In this document: positions 18,229 to 27,536 of the stretch, in pieces | Position numbering within the stretch: the stretch's first letter is position 1 | Layout: each line of letters begins with the position of its first letter | Assembly: GCA_030123565.1 (NCBI GenBank) | Contig: CP126122.1 | Span: 1,003,001-1,067,000 of the forward strand | From: Nitrospira sp. | Lineage (GTDB): Bacteria; Nitrospirota; Nitrospiria; Nitrospirales; Nitrospiraceae | DNA: 64,000 nt | Reading direction: 5' to 3' | Made by a program: the position numbers and the translations under genes | The notes under the pieces: generated by a model | Told to the model about the DNA's origin: nothing | Databases searched by the model: none | What the model saw: only the letters and a program-made list of their open reading frames with translations

Positions 18229-19152
18229 ATGTCGCAGCCGCGCACCGTCGTCATTACGGGAGCCTCTTCAGGAATCGGGGCGGCCTGCGCGCGTCATCTC
18301 GACGGACTCGGGTTCACGGTATGGGCCGGTATCCGCCGGCAAGAGGACGGCGACGAACTTGCGCGGGTGACCTCTTCACGTCTCCGCCCGCTGATGCTGG
18401 ATGTGACCGATCCGGACTCGATCGCTGCGGCCGGGCGAACGCTGGTCGAAGTCTTGGGCGAGGCAGGTCTCGCGGGGCTGGTCAACAACGCCGGCATCTC
18501 CATCGCCGGCCCGCTGGAACTGCTGCCGCTTTCCGACGTGCGGACCCAGTTCGAGGTCAACCTGTTCGGGGCGCTCGCGATGACGCAAACCTTGCTGCCG
18601 CTGTTGCGAAGGGGACGCGGGCGTCTCGTGAACATCAGTTCCATCGCCGGGCGGGCGGCGACTCCGTTTCTCGGCGCCTATTGCGGATCGAAGTTTGCCC
18701 TGGAGGCGATGAGCGATGCCTTACGGTTGGAACTGGCTCCTTGGGGCATCACGGTCTCGTTGGTGGAACCGGGCGCGGTTCAGTCACAGATCTGGCAACG
18801 GGGCACGATGGCCGCCACACGCATCCTCGGTGAGGTTGCGCCGGAGTCGTTCCAGCTCTATGCACAACCCTTGTCCCGAATGCAGGAGGTGATCGGCCAA
18901 GCCGCCAAACGCGCGATCCCGGCGGAGGCCGTCGCTCGCGCCGTCGCCCATGCGTTGACCGCCACGCACCCGCATATCCGGTATCTCGTCGGCAAGGATG
19001 CACGGTTCAGAGCGTTGTTGAAATGGATGTTGCCAGATCGTGCGCAGGATCGTCTGCTGGCTTGGTTTTTTGGATTGCGATATCACACCTTGACCGGTGC
19101 ATCTCGAATCGACCGAGGTGAGGAGCATGGCGGGAAGAGGGACGGAGCATGA
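18229..19152 (+). CDS. Short-chain dehydrogenase/reductase (SDR)
   Basis: NAD(P)-dependent oxidoreductase of the classical SDR type, 307 residues. The cofactor motif TGASSGIG is at the N-terminus, the structural NNAG follows, and the catalytic Ser (NISSIAG) and YxxxK (YCGSK) are present. ATG 18229 has GAGGAG about 5 bases upstream. The stop overlaps the Nudix start (ATGA), giving a two-gene unit. The substrate cannot be deduced; a loosely retinol-dehydrogenase-like SDR is the nearest description. Confidence 0.85.
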   Translation: MSQPRTVVITGASSGIGAACARHLDGLGFTVWAGIRRQEDGDELARVTSSRLRPLMLDVTDPDSIAAAGRTLVEVLGEAGLAGLVNNAGISIAGPLELLPLSDVRTQFEVNLFGALAMTQTLLPLLRRGRGRLVNISSIAGRAATPFLGAYCGSKFALEAMSDALRLELAPWGITVSLVEPGAVQSQIWQRGTMAATRILGEVAPESFQLYAQPLSRMQEVIGQAAKRAIPAEAVARAVAHALTATHPHIRYLVGKDARFRALLKWMLPDRAQDRLLAWFFGLRYHTLTGASRIDRGEEHGGKRDGA

Positions 19153-19571
19153 CTGAGTCGGGGTTGATTCGGTCGGCGGGCGGGGTCGTCTTACGGCACC
19201 AGGCGGTGCTGTTGATCCGTGTGTCCGACGGTAAGGGCCGCCCGATCTGGTCCTTTCCCAAAGGACGACTGGACGCCGGCGAAACGCCGGCCCAGGCTGC
19301 GTTGCGTGAAGTGCTGGAAGAAACGGGGTGGCGCTGTCGGATCGAGGCGGAACTGTCCACGACCGAATATTGGTTTCAACGAGAAGGGCGGCGATTCCGT
19401 AAAACAGTCGTGTGGTTCAAAATGGCGCCCATCGAACAGGCCGGTGCTCCCGACGGGGAAGTCGAGGACGTGCAGTGGGTGGATCGTCAAGAAGCGCTGA
19501 CCCGGCTCAGCTATGCGTCGGACGTGACGCTGTTGTCGCAAGCGATCGCGCAAGGGCTCTCTGCCCCATAA
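19149..19571 (+). CDS. Nudix hydrolase
   Basis: Hydrolase of nucleoside-diphosphate-linked compounds. The 140-residue protein contains a complete Nudix box: G, then Glu after five residues (GRLDAGE), then REVLEETGW, matching the metal-binding consensus. The start ATG overlaps the SDR stop codon, so it is translationally coupled. The N-terminal RSAGGVVLR and the PKGRLDAGE spacing resemble the diadenosine-polyphosphate/diphosphoinositol hydrolase branch, but the substrate is not certain. Confidence 0.87.
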   Translation: MTESGLIRSAGGVVLRHQAVLLIRVSDGKGRPIWSFPKGRLDAGETPAQAALREVLEETGWRCRIEAELSTTEYWFQREGRRFRKTVVWFKMAPIEQAGAPDGEVEDVQWVDRQEALTRLSYASDVTLLSQAIAQGLSAP

Positions 19572-19837
19572 ATAAGGCGGCATCCCGCGCCGGAAGTCGC
19601 GACATTCACGAAGGTCGGAACAGTCGTATGTTCACGATGAATGCTTGCCTCGTTCCCTGCCTTGACAAGCCGGGACCCCTTCACTAGACTCGCCCCGATA
19701 GTGATTCTGTGCCTCGCCTTGCAAGGCAGTGACTTGTCGGCCTGTGCCTCACCTCGCGATTCGGCATCATCAGACGGACGTCAACCGGCGGCGCAGCCGG
19801 CACGCCTGTTCCCCATCGTTCACCAGAGGGCCCGCCT

Positions 19838-22800
19838 GTGTATAGTCTGGCTCGCTTTTCTCTACTGGAAATGACCGAATGTTCAGCCGTGCTGCGCCGG
19901 CTGGGCGAGCAGTCGACCTCGCTGCGGGACGCCGCCTCGCAAGCGGTGAACTACCTGTTCGCCACCCTCGGCAATCCAGAGACAGGGGAGCGGGACTGCA
20001 TTCTGGTCCGCTGCTTTATGACCATGCCCTACTGCCGGTTGGATCAAGCGACTCAACAGCTGGCCAGCAACAAGCTGGGGGGCATTGTTCCGCACCCCGA
20101 CCTCAAGTGTTTCACGCTCGTCGCCACGGCCGGTGAACAGCCGGACTGGAATTGGGTCGAACGGTCGCACCGTTACCGCGTGATTCCGATGGTCAACGCC
20201 GACTTCGTCAAACAATTTCCCATGTTTTCGCAACTCCTGCATCAGTTCGGACTGTCCACCCTCTTCGAGGTGGCCCCACAGGGTGAGTGGTTGGTGGATG
20301 TGGAGGAGAAGACGTACAACGTGTTTTACGTGCCCGATGCAGTGGGAAGCCCCTACGTGCCGGTCCAGGGGGACTTTGTGCTGAAGTACGGGGTGAAATC
20401 GGTCTTGTGTTTCGGCGGGCTGTTGCCCTCCCGCGATCTGTTCGCCGTAATTTTATTTTCAAGGACTCCTGTGCCGAGGAGAACCGCGACGCTGTGCAAA
20501 TCCCTCGCACTCAGTATGAAGGCTTCCCTGCTGGCCTTCGACGAGACGGCTCCGTCGAAGACGGCCGACGAAGGACGATCGGTGCAGGGGCCGGTCGGCG
20601 TGATGCCGGAGCAGGGAACCCAGCTCCGGTACCAGTCTCGTGTGGCCGTAGCGGAACAGTTGTTGCGGGTATATGAGGATGCGGTGCGGACGCAGTCGGC
20701 GGGGGTTGTGCAGGCCCAACAGGCGCTCCGGGAGCGGGCCGATGCCCTGGAGCGGTCCGAGCGCGCCCTGCATGAGCAAACCCGCATCGTCAATTCGATC
20801 CTGCGCAGCATGGGCGACGGTGTCGTCGTGACCGACGGCGAGGGGCGGTTGGTGGTCGCCAATCCGGCCGTCGAAAGCATTCTCGGATTTTCACCCGGCA
20901 CCGTGCCTCCGACGGAATGGCCGCAGCGCTATGAGTTCTTTCACGCCGACACCGTGACGCCGTTCCAGCTTCATGAATGGCCGCTGACGCGCGCGTTGCG
21001 CGGGGAAAAAATCGATTGGCTCGAAGTCTATGTGCGCGCCTCGCACGACGTTCCCGGTCGCTGGATCAGCATCAATGCCAGGTCGATCAAGGATGCCGAC
21101 GGCGTACTGGTCGGAACCGTCGCGGTATTCCATGACATCACCTGGCTCAAGAGGGCGCAGGACGCCCTGTTCGAATCGGAGTATCGATTCCGGAGTCTGG
21201 TCGAGGGAGCCCGGGACATCATTTTTACCCTCTCGACCGACAGCACCCTCACCTCGATCAATCCGGCGTTTGAAACGGTCACCAATTGGTCCCGTTCGCA
21301 ATGGATCGGAGAGCCGCTCACAGCGCTGCTGCATCCCGATGACGCCGGCTTCTGCCAAGATGTGGTGCAGGCGATTCTCGAACGCGGGGCACCGCTGACC
21401 TGTTCCATGCAACTCAGCATGAAGCAAGGCGGGTATGTGACAGGGGAATTCGTAGGCACGCCGCAAATGCGCCAGGGTCGAGTGGTGGGGGTGTTGGGGA
21501 TCATTCGCGATGTGACCGAGCGCCGCCGGATCGAGGATGCGCTGCGGGTCAGCGAGGAACGGCTGCGTTCCATCGTGCAGTCGACCAAGGATGCTATTGT
21601 GCTGGTCAATGCGCTGATGAAAGTGGCGTTCTGGAACAAGGGCGCCGAGGCGACCTTCGGCTATGCGGCCGAAGAAGTCATCGGACAGCCTGTCACGATG
21701 ATCATTCCGGAACGGTACCATGAGCAGTTGGAGCGGAATGTACAGCGGGTGCGGGTCTTCGAACGGACGCAGATGACGAGCAAGACCTTGGAACTCGTCG
21801 GCCTGCGGAAGGAGGGAGGCGAATTCCCGTTGGAGCTGAGCCTGACATCCTGGAAGGGGAAGTCTGATCTCTTTTTTACGATCATCATGCGCGACATCAG
21901 CGAACGGCGCTCGGCGGAAGAGGAATTGGACCGCCTGCATCGACACAATCAGGTCGTCTTGAACTCCGCCGGTGAAGGGATCTACGGCGTGGATCGGGAG
22001 GGGCGGTTGACGTTCGTCAATCCGGCGGCGGCCAAGATGTTCGGGTGGGAGGCCGAGGAATTGATCGGCCGGTCTCTCCATGCGTTGGTGCATCCGGCCG
22101 ATCTCCATGGGGTTTCCTCGCCGGAGCAACCCTGTCCGATCGTGGAGGCGATTACCGGAGGGGAGGTTCGCGAACATGTGGACAGTACCTTCTGGCAAAA
22201 GGACGGGACGAGTTTTCCCGTCGAATATGTGAGCACGCCGATCAGGGAGCGAGGCGACGTCGTCGGCGCGGTGGTCGTGTTCAAGGACACGACCGATCGG
22301 AAGCGTGCCGAAGAGCAGCTGCAGGATTCCCTGCGCCGCCTGCGAAAACTCTCCCGTCGCATGGAGGGGATTCGCGAGGAGGAACGGGGACGAATCGCGC
22401 GTGAATTGCACGACGAGCTGGGGGTGGGGTTGACCTGTCTGAAGATCGACCTGTCCCGCCTGGGCGGGTTGCTGGGGGAACGGTCGGCGCCGCGGGACCG
22501 CGCCAGGATCGAGGAGAAGATTCGGGGAATGAAGGAGCAGGTGGACAGCACGATCACCTCGGTGCAACGCCTCGTGGCGGAGTTGCGTCCCGGCGTGCTC
22601 GACGATCTCGGGCTGGTCGCGGCGATCGAATGGCAATGCCGGGATTTTCAACGGCGCACCGGTATTGCCTGTCACTGTACGGTCAGCCACGAAGATTTGC
22701 GGATCGATCCGGAACATGCCACGGCGGTCTTCCGAATCTGCCAGGAGGCCTTGACCAACGTGACCCGCCATGCCCAGGCGACGGAGGTGCAGGTGCGGTT

Positions 22801-22993
22801 GGAAGACCAGGGCGTGGGTCTGTTGCTCCAGGTGAGTGACAACGGACGCGGGATTCCTCAGGAGCGGCTCGTTGATGCCAAGTCGTTCGGACTCTTGGGC
22901 ATGCGTGAACGTGCCGACCTCCTCGGCGGAGATGTACAGATCGACACGCGGGACGGTGCGGGGTGCACGATCACGCTGCGTCTGCCCCGTTGA
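19838..22993 (+). CDS. Multi-PAS sensor histidine kinase (NarX/DegS-type HisKA_3)
   Basis: Signal-sensing kinase, 1051 residues, with no obvious membrane segment, so probably cytosolic. Order: an N-terminal domain of about 230 residues that I do not recognise; a coiled coil (about 270-315); four PAS domains starting near 318, 445, 570 and 698; a HisKA_3 dimerisation domain with the phospho-acceptor His near 858 in ARELHDELG; and a HATPase domain with QEALTNVTRH near 968, DNGRGIP near 1000 and FGLLGMRERA. GTG 19838 has AGAGGG 7 bases upstream; ATG 19871 is an alternative. The cognate regulator follows directly. Confidence 0.88.
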   Translation: MYSLARFSLLEMTECSAVLRRLGEQSTSLRDAASQAVNYLFATLGNPETGERDCILVRCFMTMPYCRLDQATQQLASNKLGGIVPHPDLKCFTLVATAGEQPDWNWVERSHRYRVIPMVNADFVKQFPMFSQLLHQFGLSTLFEVAPQGEWLVDVEEKTYNVFYVPDAVGSPYVPVQGDFVLKYGVKSVLCFGGLLPSRDLFAVILFSRTPVPRRTATLCKSLALSMKASLLAFDETAPSKTADEGRSVQGPVGVMPEQGTQLRYQSRVAVAEQLLRVYEDAVRTQSAGVVQAQQALRERADALERSERALHEQTRIVNSILRSMGDGVVVTDGEGRLVVANPAVESILGFSPGTVPPTEWPQRYEFFHADTVTPFQLHEWPLTRALRGEKIDWLEVYVRASHDVPGRWISINARSIKDADGVLVGTVAVFHDITWLKRAQDALFESEYRFRSLVEGARDIIFTLSTDSTLTSINPAFETVTNWSRSQWIGEPLTALLHPDDAGFCQDVVQAILERGAPLTCSMQLSMKQGGYVTGEFVGTPQMRQGRVVGVLGIIRDVTERRRIEDALRVSEERLRSIVQSTKDAIVLVNALMKVAFWNKGAEATFGYAAEEVIGQPVTMIIPERYHEQLERNVQRVRVFERTQMTSKTLELVGLRKEGGEFPLELSLTSWKGKSDLFFTIIMRDISERRSAEEELDRLHRHNQVVLNSAGEGIYGVDREGRLTFVNPAAAKMFGWEAEELIGRSLHALVHPADLHGVSSPEQPCPIVEAITGGEVREHVDSTFWQKDGTSFPVEYVSTPIRERGDVVGAVVVFKDTTDRKRAEEQLQDSLRRLRKLSRRMEGIREEERGRIARELHDELGVGLTCLKIDLSRLGGLLGERSAPRDRARIEEKIRGMKEQVDSTITSVQRLVAELRPGVLDDLGLVAAIEWQCRDFQRRTGIACHCTVSHEDLRIDPEHATAVFRICQEALTNVTRHAQATEVQVRLEDQGVGLLLQVSDNGRGIPQERLVDAKSFGLLGMRERADLLGGDVQIDTRDGAGCTITLRLPR

Positions 22994-23023
22994 AGGTAAG
23001 CAGCATTGAACATGGGAGGAACC

Positions 23024-23671
23024 ATGCGAACCACAGCCACGGTACGGATTCTCGTCGTCGATGATCACCCCTCCTTTCGCCGCGGGGTGAAGGATATTCT
23101 TGAGGAAGGGTTTGAAGGCGCCAGCATGGCGGAATGCGGCAACGCCCAGGAGATGCTCGACCTCGTGCGCGAGCACAGGTATGACCTCGTGGTCATGGAC
23201 ATCAGCATGCCGGGAAGAAGCGGTCCGGAGGTGCTCAAGGAATTGAAACAAGTGGCGCCGGAGCTGCCCGTTCTGATTCTCAGCATGCACCCGGAAGACC
23301 AGTATGCCATCCGCATGTTCAAGGCGGGCGCGGCAGGGTATTTGACGAAGGCCAGTGCGCCGGAAGAGCTGGTCCATGCGGCGAAAAAGGTGATGGCGGG
23401 TGGACAGTATGTCAGTGCGTCGGTCGGCGAAGCCCTGGCGCTCACGGTCAGGACCGGGGTCGACAAGTTACCGCATGAACGATTGTCCGACCGAGAATAT
23501 GAAGTCCTCTGCCTGATCGCCTCGGGACAGACGGTCAGTGACATTGCCGAGAGCATCCATCTCAGCGTCACGACGATCAGCACCTATCGCGCCAGGATTT
23601 TGGACAAGATGAACTTGAAGAACAATGCCGAGCTGACGCGGTACGCGCTACAACATGGGCTGGTCGTCTGA
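23024..23671 (+). CDS. NarL/FixJ-type response regulator
   Basis: Transcriptional regulator, 215 residues, partner of the preceding kinase by position (30 bases) and type. The receiver has the acidic pair in VVDDH, the phospho-acceptor Asp59 in VVMDISMPG, the conserved Ser in LILSMH and Lys in LTKAS. The C-terminal LuxR-type helix-turn-helix is LSDREYEVLCLIASG followed by VSDIAESIHLSVTTISTYR. The ATG at 23024 has GGAGG 4 bases upstream; a TTG and an ATG further 5' in frame are less likely. Target genes are not visible. Confidence 0.9.
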   Translation: MRTTATVRILVVDDHPSFRRGVKDILEEGFEGASMAECGNAQEMLDLVREHRYDLVVMDISMPGRSGPEVLKELKQVAPELPVLILSMHPEDQYAIRMFKAGAAGYLTKASAPEELVHAAKKVMAGGQYVSASVGEALALTVRTGVDKLPHERLSDREYEVLCLIASGQTVSDIAESIHLSVTTISTYRARILDKMNLKNNAELTRYALQHGLVV

Positions 23672-23794
23672 CGGGAATGCCGGACCGTCCCGACGGCGTC
23701 GAACAAACCACGACAACTCGCCCTGTCTATTTGTGACACAGGAATCAGACCTGCGGCGATAGTCTGACCGCGCTTGCCGTCATATTCTCCCCCC

Positions 23795-24052
23795 ATGCAT
23801 CAAGAACGGTGGATAGCGGGCACGTCTACGTTGTTGGCGGCCTTTCAGGCCATGCGCGGTGATCCATCGGCCGAACCGCAGCCGCGTGATCGTCGAACAG
23901 GATCTTTCTCTCAGCGTTGGCCCGGTGTATTGACGGGGCTGAGTGCGGTGGAAGCCGCGATGCTGCAGGACCTCACCTGGTGGGGGCCGCTCATGGAAAG
24001 CCGGCTGAAACAGATGACGGATACCAGAACAGAAGCTCGATCCGATCGGTAA
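23795..24052 (+). CDS. Small hypothetical protein
   Basis: An open frame of 85 codons from ATG 23795 (or 92 from TTG 23774), ending 13 bases before the next gene. No ribosome binding site is evident and I recognise no family. It contains Arg-rich and Trp-containing segments (QDLTWWGPLMESRLKQM). It fills an otherwise empty gap between two regulatory genes, but codon evidence is weak and it may not be translated. Confidence 0.3.
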   Translation: MHQERWIAGTSTLLAAFQAMRGDPSAEPQPRDRRTGSFSQRWPGVLTGLSAVEAAMLQDLTWWGPLMESRLKQMTDTRTEARSDR

Positions 24053-24065
24053 GGTGAATGGGCCT

Positions 24066-24473
24066 ATGGTGCGATTGCGGGACATATCGAATCAACGAAC
24101 GGCGAGACGGCCGAAGGTCGCGCTGGTCTATGAAGACCTCAAGGCCGGATTCCGCTGTGCCGACCGCTGCGCATTGCACGGCTATCAGGCCACGCTGAGT
24201 TCACCGGCTGATCAGCTGGAACGTGATCTGCGGGACCTTCATCCGGATGTCGTTGTGGTCGAGCTGCCCTCCCTTCCCACGCCTCTCCACTCGACCGTGC
24301 CCCGTCTCAGGAGCCTGTGGCCGAAAGTCCCGATCATCGCGATGGTGGATCAGCCGCTAGATACGCGGCGAAACGGCTCCCGGCTTGATCTTGTGAAGAC
24401 GTTCGGCGCGGACGTGTTCATGTGCCACTCCCTCGATCCTCCGGTGCCTCTCTCGTCACAGGCCCGCCAGTAG
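24066..24473 (+). CDS. Receiver-like protein with Glu at the phospho-acceptor site
   Basis: A 135-residue single-domain protein with the outline of a response-regulator receiver: KVALVYED (beta1 with acidic residue), DVVVVELPSLP (beta3), VPIIAMVDQ (beta4) and FGADVFM (beta5 region). The beta3 Asp that accepts phosphate is replaced by Glu66. No output domain is present. AAGGTGA lies 8 bases before the chosen ATG. It sits between a kinase/regulator pair and a second regulator that also lacks the Asp. The fold assignment is from pattern only and the domain is divergent. Confidence 0.5.
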   Translation: MVRLRDISNQRTARRPKVALVYEDLKAGFRCADRCALHGYQATLSSPADQLERDLRDLHPDVVVVELPSLPTPLHSTVPRLRSLWPKVPIIAMVDQPLDTRRNGSRLDLVKTFGADVFMCHSLDPPVPLSSQARQ

Positions 24474-24558
24474 GGCTTGATCGGTACGTATCACGAACAG
24501 CGAGACGATGGTCGAGCAGACCGTCGTTCTGTGTCTCACGAGTTGAAAGGAGGCCATC

Positions 24559-25971
24559 GTGGCAAAACCGAAGATATTGATCGTCGAAGAGGATGAAGCG
24601 GTCGTGGCGACGCTGAAGCCGGCGATCGAAGATGAATACGAGATCCTTCAGGTCGACCGGACTCACAAGGTGCTGGATCTGGTTCAAGAAGAGGAACCGC
24701 TCGTCGTCCTCCTGGGCCCGGAGCCGTCGTCCAAACCTTCTTCCGAGGACGGTTTGCCGATCCTGCGCGAGTTGCGGCAGGCCGGTTGCCCTGTGAAGGT
24801 CGTCGTCTATACGGAGGAATCGGAACGGAAGGTTGCTGTTCAGGCCGTCCGGGAGGGCGCATTCGACGTGCTGTCCAAGCCTCTCGACCTGAACCTCCTG
24901 AAGAGTGTTGTGCGGCGCGCCGCCCGGCTGGCGGAACTTGAACGGGAAGGCCATGACGAAACGCCGCGAGGAGGCCGTGAAGAGTTCGACGGCATGCTCG
25001 GCACCAGCCCCAGCATCCGTCGCATTTTCGATGCGATTCGAAAGGTCGCCACCACGGATGTGCCGATCTTCATCACCGGTGAACGCGGAACGGGCAAGGA
25101 ACTGACGGCGAAAGCGATTCATCAACGGGGGGAACGAAGGCAGGCGCCGTTCATCTCCCTCAACTGCGGAGCGATTCCGGAGGGTCTGTTGGAGGCGGAA
25201 CTGTTTGGAGAAGAACGGCGTGGATCTGCGGGAGGCGTCGCCCTGAAAATAGGCAAGATCGAACGGGCTGAGGGCGGGAGCTTGTTCCTTGATGAGGTCA
25301 ACGAGCTTCCCTCCGCCTTGCAGGCCAAGTTGTCGCGGTGCCTGCAGGATCGAACCTTTGAACGGATCGGCGGGCAACAGCCGATCGAGATGAATGTCCG
25401 CATCATCGCCGCCGGCACGGTGAGTCTCAAAGAAGCGGTCAAGAAAGGCGCGTTTCGAAAAGATCTCTATGCGCAGCTCGGGACGGTGCACATCAATGTG
25501 CCTCCGTTGCGGGAGCGCGGTGACGATGTGTTGTTGATGGCCATGGCGTTCCTGCGGCAGGCTGCGGCACAGGGCAAGACGCAGGTGCACGGTTTCACAC
25601 GCGAGGCCCTGGAGGCGATGCGTGCCTATGCCTGGCCGGACAATGTGCGCGAACTGTCCGGAAAGATCGGGCGCGCGGTCGTGCTGGCGGAGGGAAGGCA
25701 TGTCACGCCGGTGGATTTGGGAATTCCCCAGCAGGCCGAGCGACGGGGGGAGGAATCGATTTCCCTCAAGGTCAACCAGCAGCGGATTGAGACGGACCTG
25801 ATCATGAAGGCGTTCACGCTGTCCCAGGGGAACTTGAGTCGAGCCGCGCACGAGTTGGGCATCAGCCGATCGACGCTGTACCGGCGGCTGCGGCAATACG
25901 GAATGGAGCGCACCCTCGACGCACGGCGGACTCTCGGTGTGCCCCAACGGGTCTGGATGTCGGACCATTGA
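24559..25971 (+). CDS. PrsR/NtrC-type regulator with degenerate receiver and no GAFTGA loop
   Basis: A 470-residue protein with a receiver (about 1-125), an AAA+ domain (about 145-375; Walker A GERGTGKE near 173, Walker B GGSLFLDEV near 239, arginine-rich FRKDLYAQLG and WPDNVREL) and a Fis-type helix-turn-helix (NLSRAAHELGISRSTLYRRL). The receiver has Gly53 where Asp is expected (VVLLGPEP). In the loop after ELFG, where sigma-54 activators carry GAFTGA, it reads EERRGSAGG (218-226). Overall order resembles PEP-CTERM-associated PrsR. The GTG start has AAAGGAGG 5 bases upstream. Activation of sigma-54 RNA polymerase is doubtful. Confidence 0.82.
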   Translation: MAKPKILIVEEDEAVVATLKPAIEDEYEILQVDRTHKVLDLVQEEEPLVVLLGPEPSSKPSSEDGLPILRELRQAGCPVKVVVYTEESERKVAVQAVREGAFDVLSKPLDLNLLKSVVRRAARLAELEREGHDETPRGGREEFDGMLGTSPSIRRIFDAIRKVATTDVPIFITGERGTGKELTAKAIHQRGERRQAPFISLNCGAIPEGLLEAELFGEERRGSAGGVALKIGKIERAEGGSLFLDEVNELPSALQAKLSRCLQDRTFERIGGQQPIEMNVRIIAAGTVSLKEAVKKGAFRKDLYAQLGTVHINVPPLRERGDDVLLMAMAFLRQAAAQGKTQVHGFTREALEAMRAYAWPDNVRELSGKIGRAVVLAEGRHVTPVDLGIPQQAERRGEESISLKVNQQRIETDLIMKAFTLSQGNLSRAAHELGISRSTLYRRLRQYGMERTLDARRTLGVPQRVWMSDH

Positions 25972-26309
25972 TGCGATGCCGGGCCATTGCACTGCTCGAC
26001 GGCCTCATGCGTGTGGCCGGCTTGCCTGTCGGTGTGCGTATGACGGAGGGGAGTGTGCGCAAAAGGGTTGACCGACCGGCCTGATTTTGTTAAGTACGAC
26101 GGTATCCAACCACAAAGGCTTGCAACCTCGTTCATTCCGAGGCGTTGTGAGGACATCGCCTGACGGCATCCCTCGTGACGTGCCGCTGCGAGCGGCCAGC
26201 TGGTTGCGAACGAAGCGCACCAGTCCCATTGCTGCCCTGTTTCTGCCGGTTGCAAGGCGTGCAAGTCCGGACAAGACGGCCGGCTGAATTCCCAAGCAGG
26301 AGCGACCAG
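25972..26309 (+). other. 338-base intergenic interval
   Basis: No gene I can support. An in-frame extension of the following gene (from 26175) is open, but it reads as Cys/Arg/Pro-rich non-coding translation and would bury the Tat signal, so I reject it. No clear promoter, hairpin or repeat stands out. Confidence 0.4.
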
Positions 26310-26876
26310 ATGACATCTGATGCAACGTCATTGTGGACCAGACGACGGTTCTTGCGTACGACTGCGGTCGGGATGGCGTTGGCGGTCGCCCGCCTGGTTC
26401 TGCCGTCAGACGGTTGGGCGGCACGACTTCCGGAAGGACGATTGAGTTTCTACAATCTGCAGACCGACGAGCGGTTGTCCGTCACGTACCGGACCGAAGC
26501 GGGCACCTACGATCAAAGCGCTCTTAACGAGCTGAACTATCTGCTGCGGTGCCACCATACGAACGAGTCGACGATGATGGACGTACGACTCATCGAGTTC
26601 GTGAATCTGGTCCAGAAACGTATCGGCGGCCGTCGCGACGTGCACGTCATATCCGGCTATCGTTCTCCCGAATACAACGAACACCTCATCAGAATCGGTA
26701 CGCGCGCGGCGCGCAACAGTTACCATGTGTTGGGGCAGGCCGTGGATGTGCAGATTCCCGGCGTGCCGCTGCGAACCCTGCGGGAGGTCGCCGTACGACT
26801 GGGCTGCGGCGGAGTCGGTTACTATCCGCGCGGCAAATTCGTCCATCTGGATTCAGGGCCGTTTCGTTATTGGTAA
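26310..26876 (+). CDS. Tat-exported M15-type murein endopeptidase (DUF882, MepK/YcbK-like)
   Basis: Predicted periplasmic peptidoglycan peptidase, 188 residues. The N-terminus has a twin-arginine signal (WTRRRFLRTTAVG plus a hydrophobic stretch). The mature part has the family zinc site: HVISGYRS, then SYHVLGQAVD (His and Asp ligands) and VHLDSGP (third ligand). Length and motifs match DUF882/YcbK proteins, which cleave D-Ala-mDAP crosslinks in E. coli. ATG 26310 has AGGAG about 7 bases upstream. It stands alone between a regulator and a prolyl isomerase. Confidence 0.87.
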   Translation: MTSDATSLWTRRRFLRTTAVGMALAVARLVLPSDGWAARLPEGRLSFYNLQTDERLSVTYRTEAGTYDQSALNELNYLLRCHHTNESTMMDVRLIEFVNLVQKRIGGRRDVHVISGYRSPEYNEHLIRIGTRAARNSYHVLGQAVDVQIPGVPLRTLREVAVRLGCGGVGYYPRGKFVHLDSGPFRYW

Positions 26877-27059
26877 CGAAGCACGTGGTGCGCTCCTGTC
26901 TGGTTTGCCTGCCTTTGTCTATCTCTATTCGGTGCACCGAAGATTTTCCGCACTGAAGCACCTGCGAGCGGGGCGGCGATTCTTCCCGCTATTTGCATGA
27001 CCCCCTCCACCTTGCCGTGGTAGGGTGACGGCTGGATTTCTGAACAAGGAGCATCGCAC

Positions 27060-27536
27060 ATGCTGGTTTCAAAGGGAGATGTCGTGTCGATCGAATACAC
27101 CATTCGGCTGGAGGATGACCGTATCATCGAGACAACCGTCGGGACCGCTCCGTTGAGGTACACCCATGGGCAGGATGAAATTCTGCGCGGCCTGGAAGCG
27201 GGGCTGACCGGAATGGAAGTCGGGGCGTCGAGGACCGTCACGGTTCAGCCGGTCGATGGGTATGGGGAGATTCACCCGGAGGGATTTTTCGAGGTGCAGA
27301 GGGACCGGATTCCGGTAGAGGCTCAACGGGTCGGGACAAAATTGGAAGCCACGGCTCCGGATGGAACGGCGGTGTTTCCATATATCGCGGAAATCAAGGA
27401 ACAGGTCGTCGTGCTCAATCTCAACCATCCGCTCGCAGGCAAGACCCTGTTGTTCGATGTCAGAATCGTGGACATCGCGCGTGACGATGGGCAACCTGCA
27501 ATAGAACTATCTGCAAGGAAGGAAGAAGGGAATTAA
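27060..27536 (+). CDS. slyD: FKBP-type peptidyl-prolyl isomerase, SlyD-like
   Basis: Prolyl isomerase/chaperone, 158 residues. The FKBP part is split by an insert-in-flap domain as in SlyD: VSKGDVVSIEYTIRLEDDRI, PLRYTHGQDEILRGLEAGLTGM, the IF domain around VQPVDGYGEIHPEGF, then NHPLAGKTLLFDVRIVDI. The His/Cys-rich metal-binding tail of E. coli SlyD is absent. AAGGAG precedes the ATG. Its last 4 bases overlap the convergent gene on the other strand. Confidence 0.88.
   Translation: MLVSKGDVVSIEYTIRLEDDRIIETTVGTAPLRYTHGQDEILRGLEAGLTGMEVGASRTVTVQPVDGYGEIHPEGFFEVQRDRIPVEAQRVGTKLEATAPDGTAVFPYIAEIKEQVVVLNLNHPLAGKTLLFDVRIVDIARDDGQPAIELSARKEEGN

Noticed and set aside
20891..23377. 828-codon minus-strand open frame opposite the histidine kinase
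   Set aside because: Antisense shadow of four PAS domains and the kinase core; no start site.
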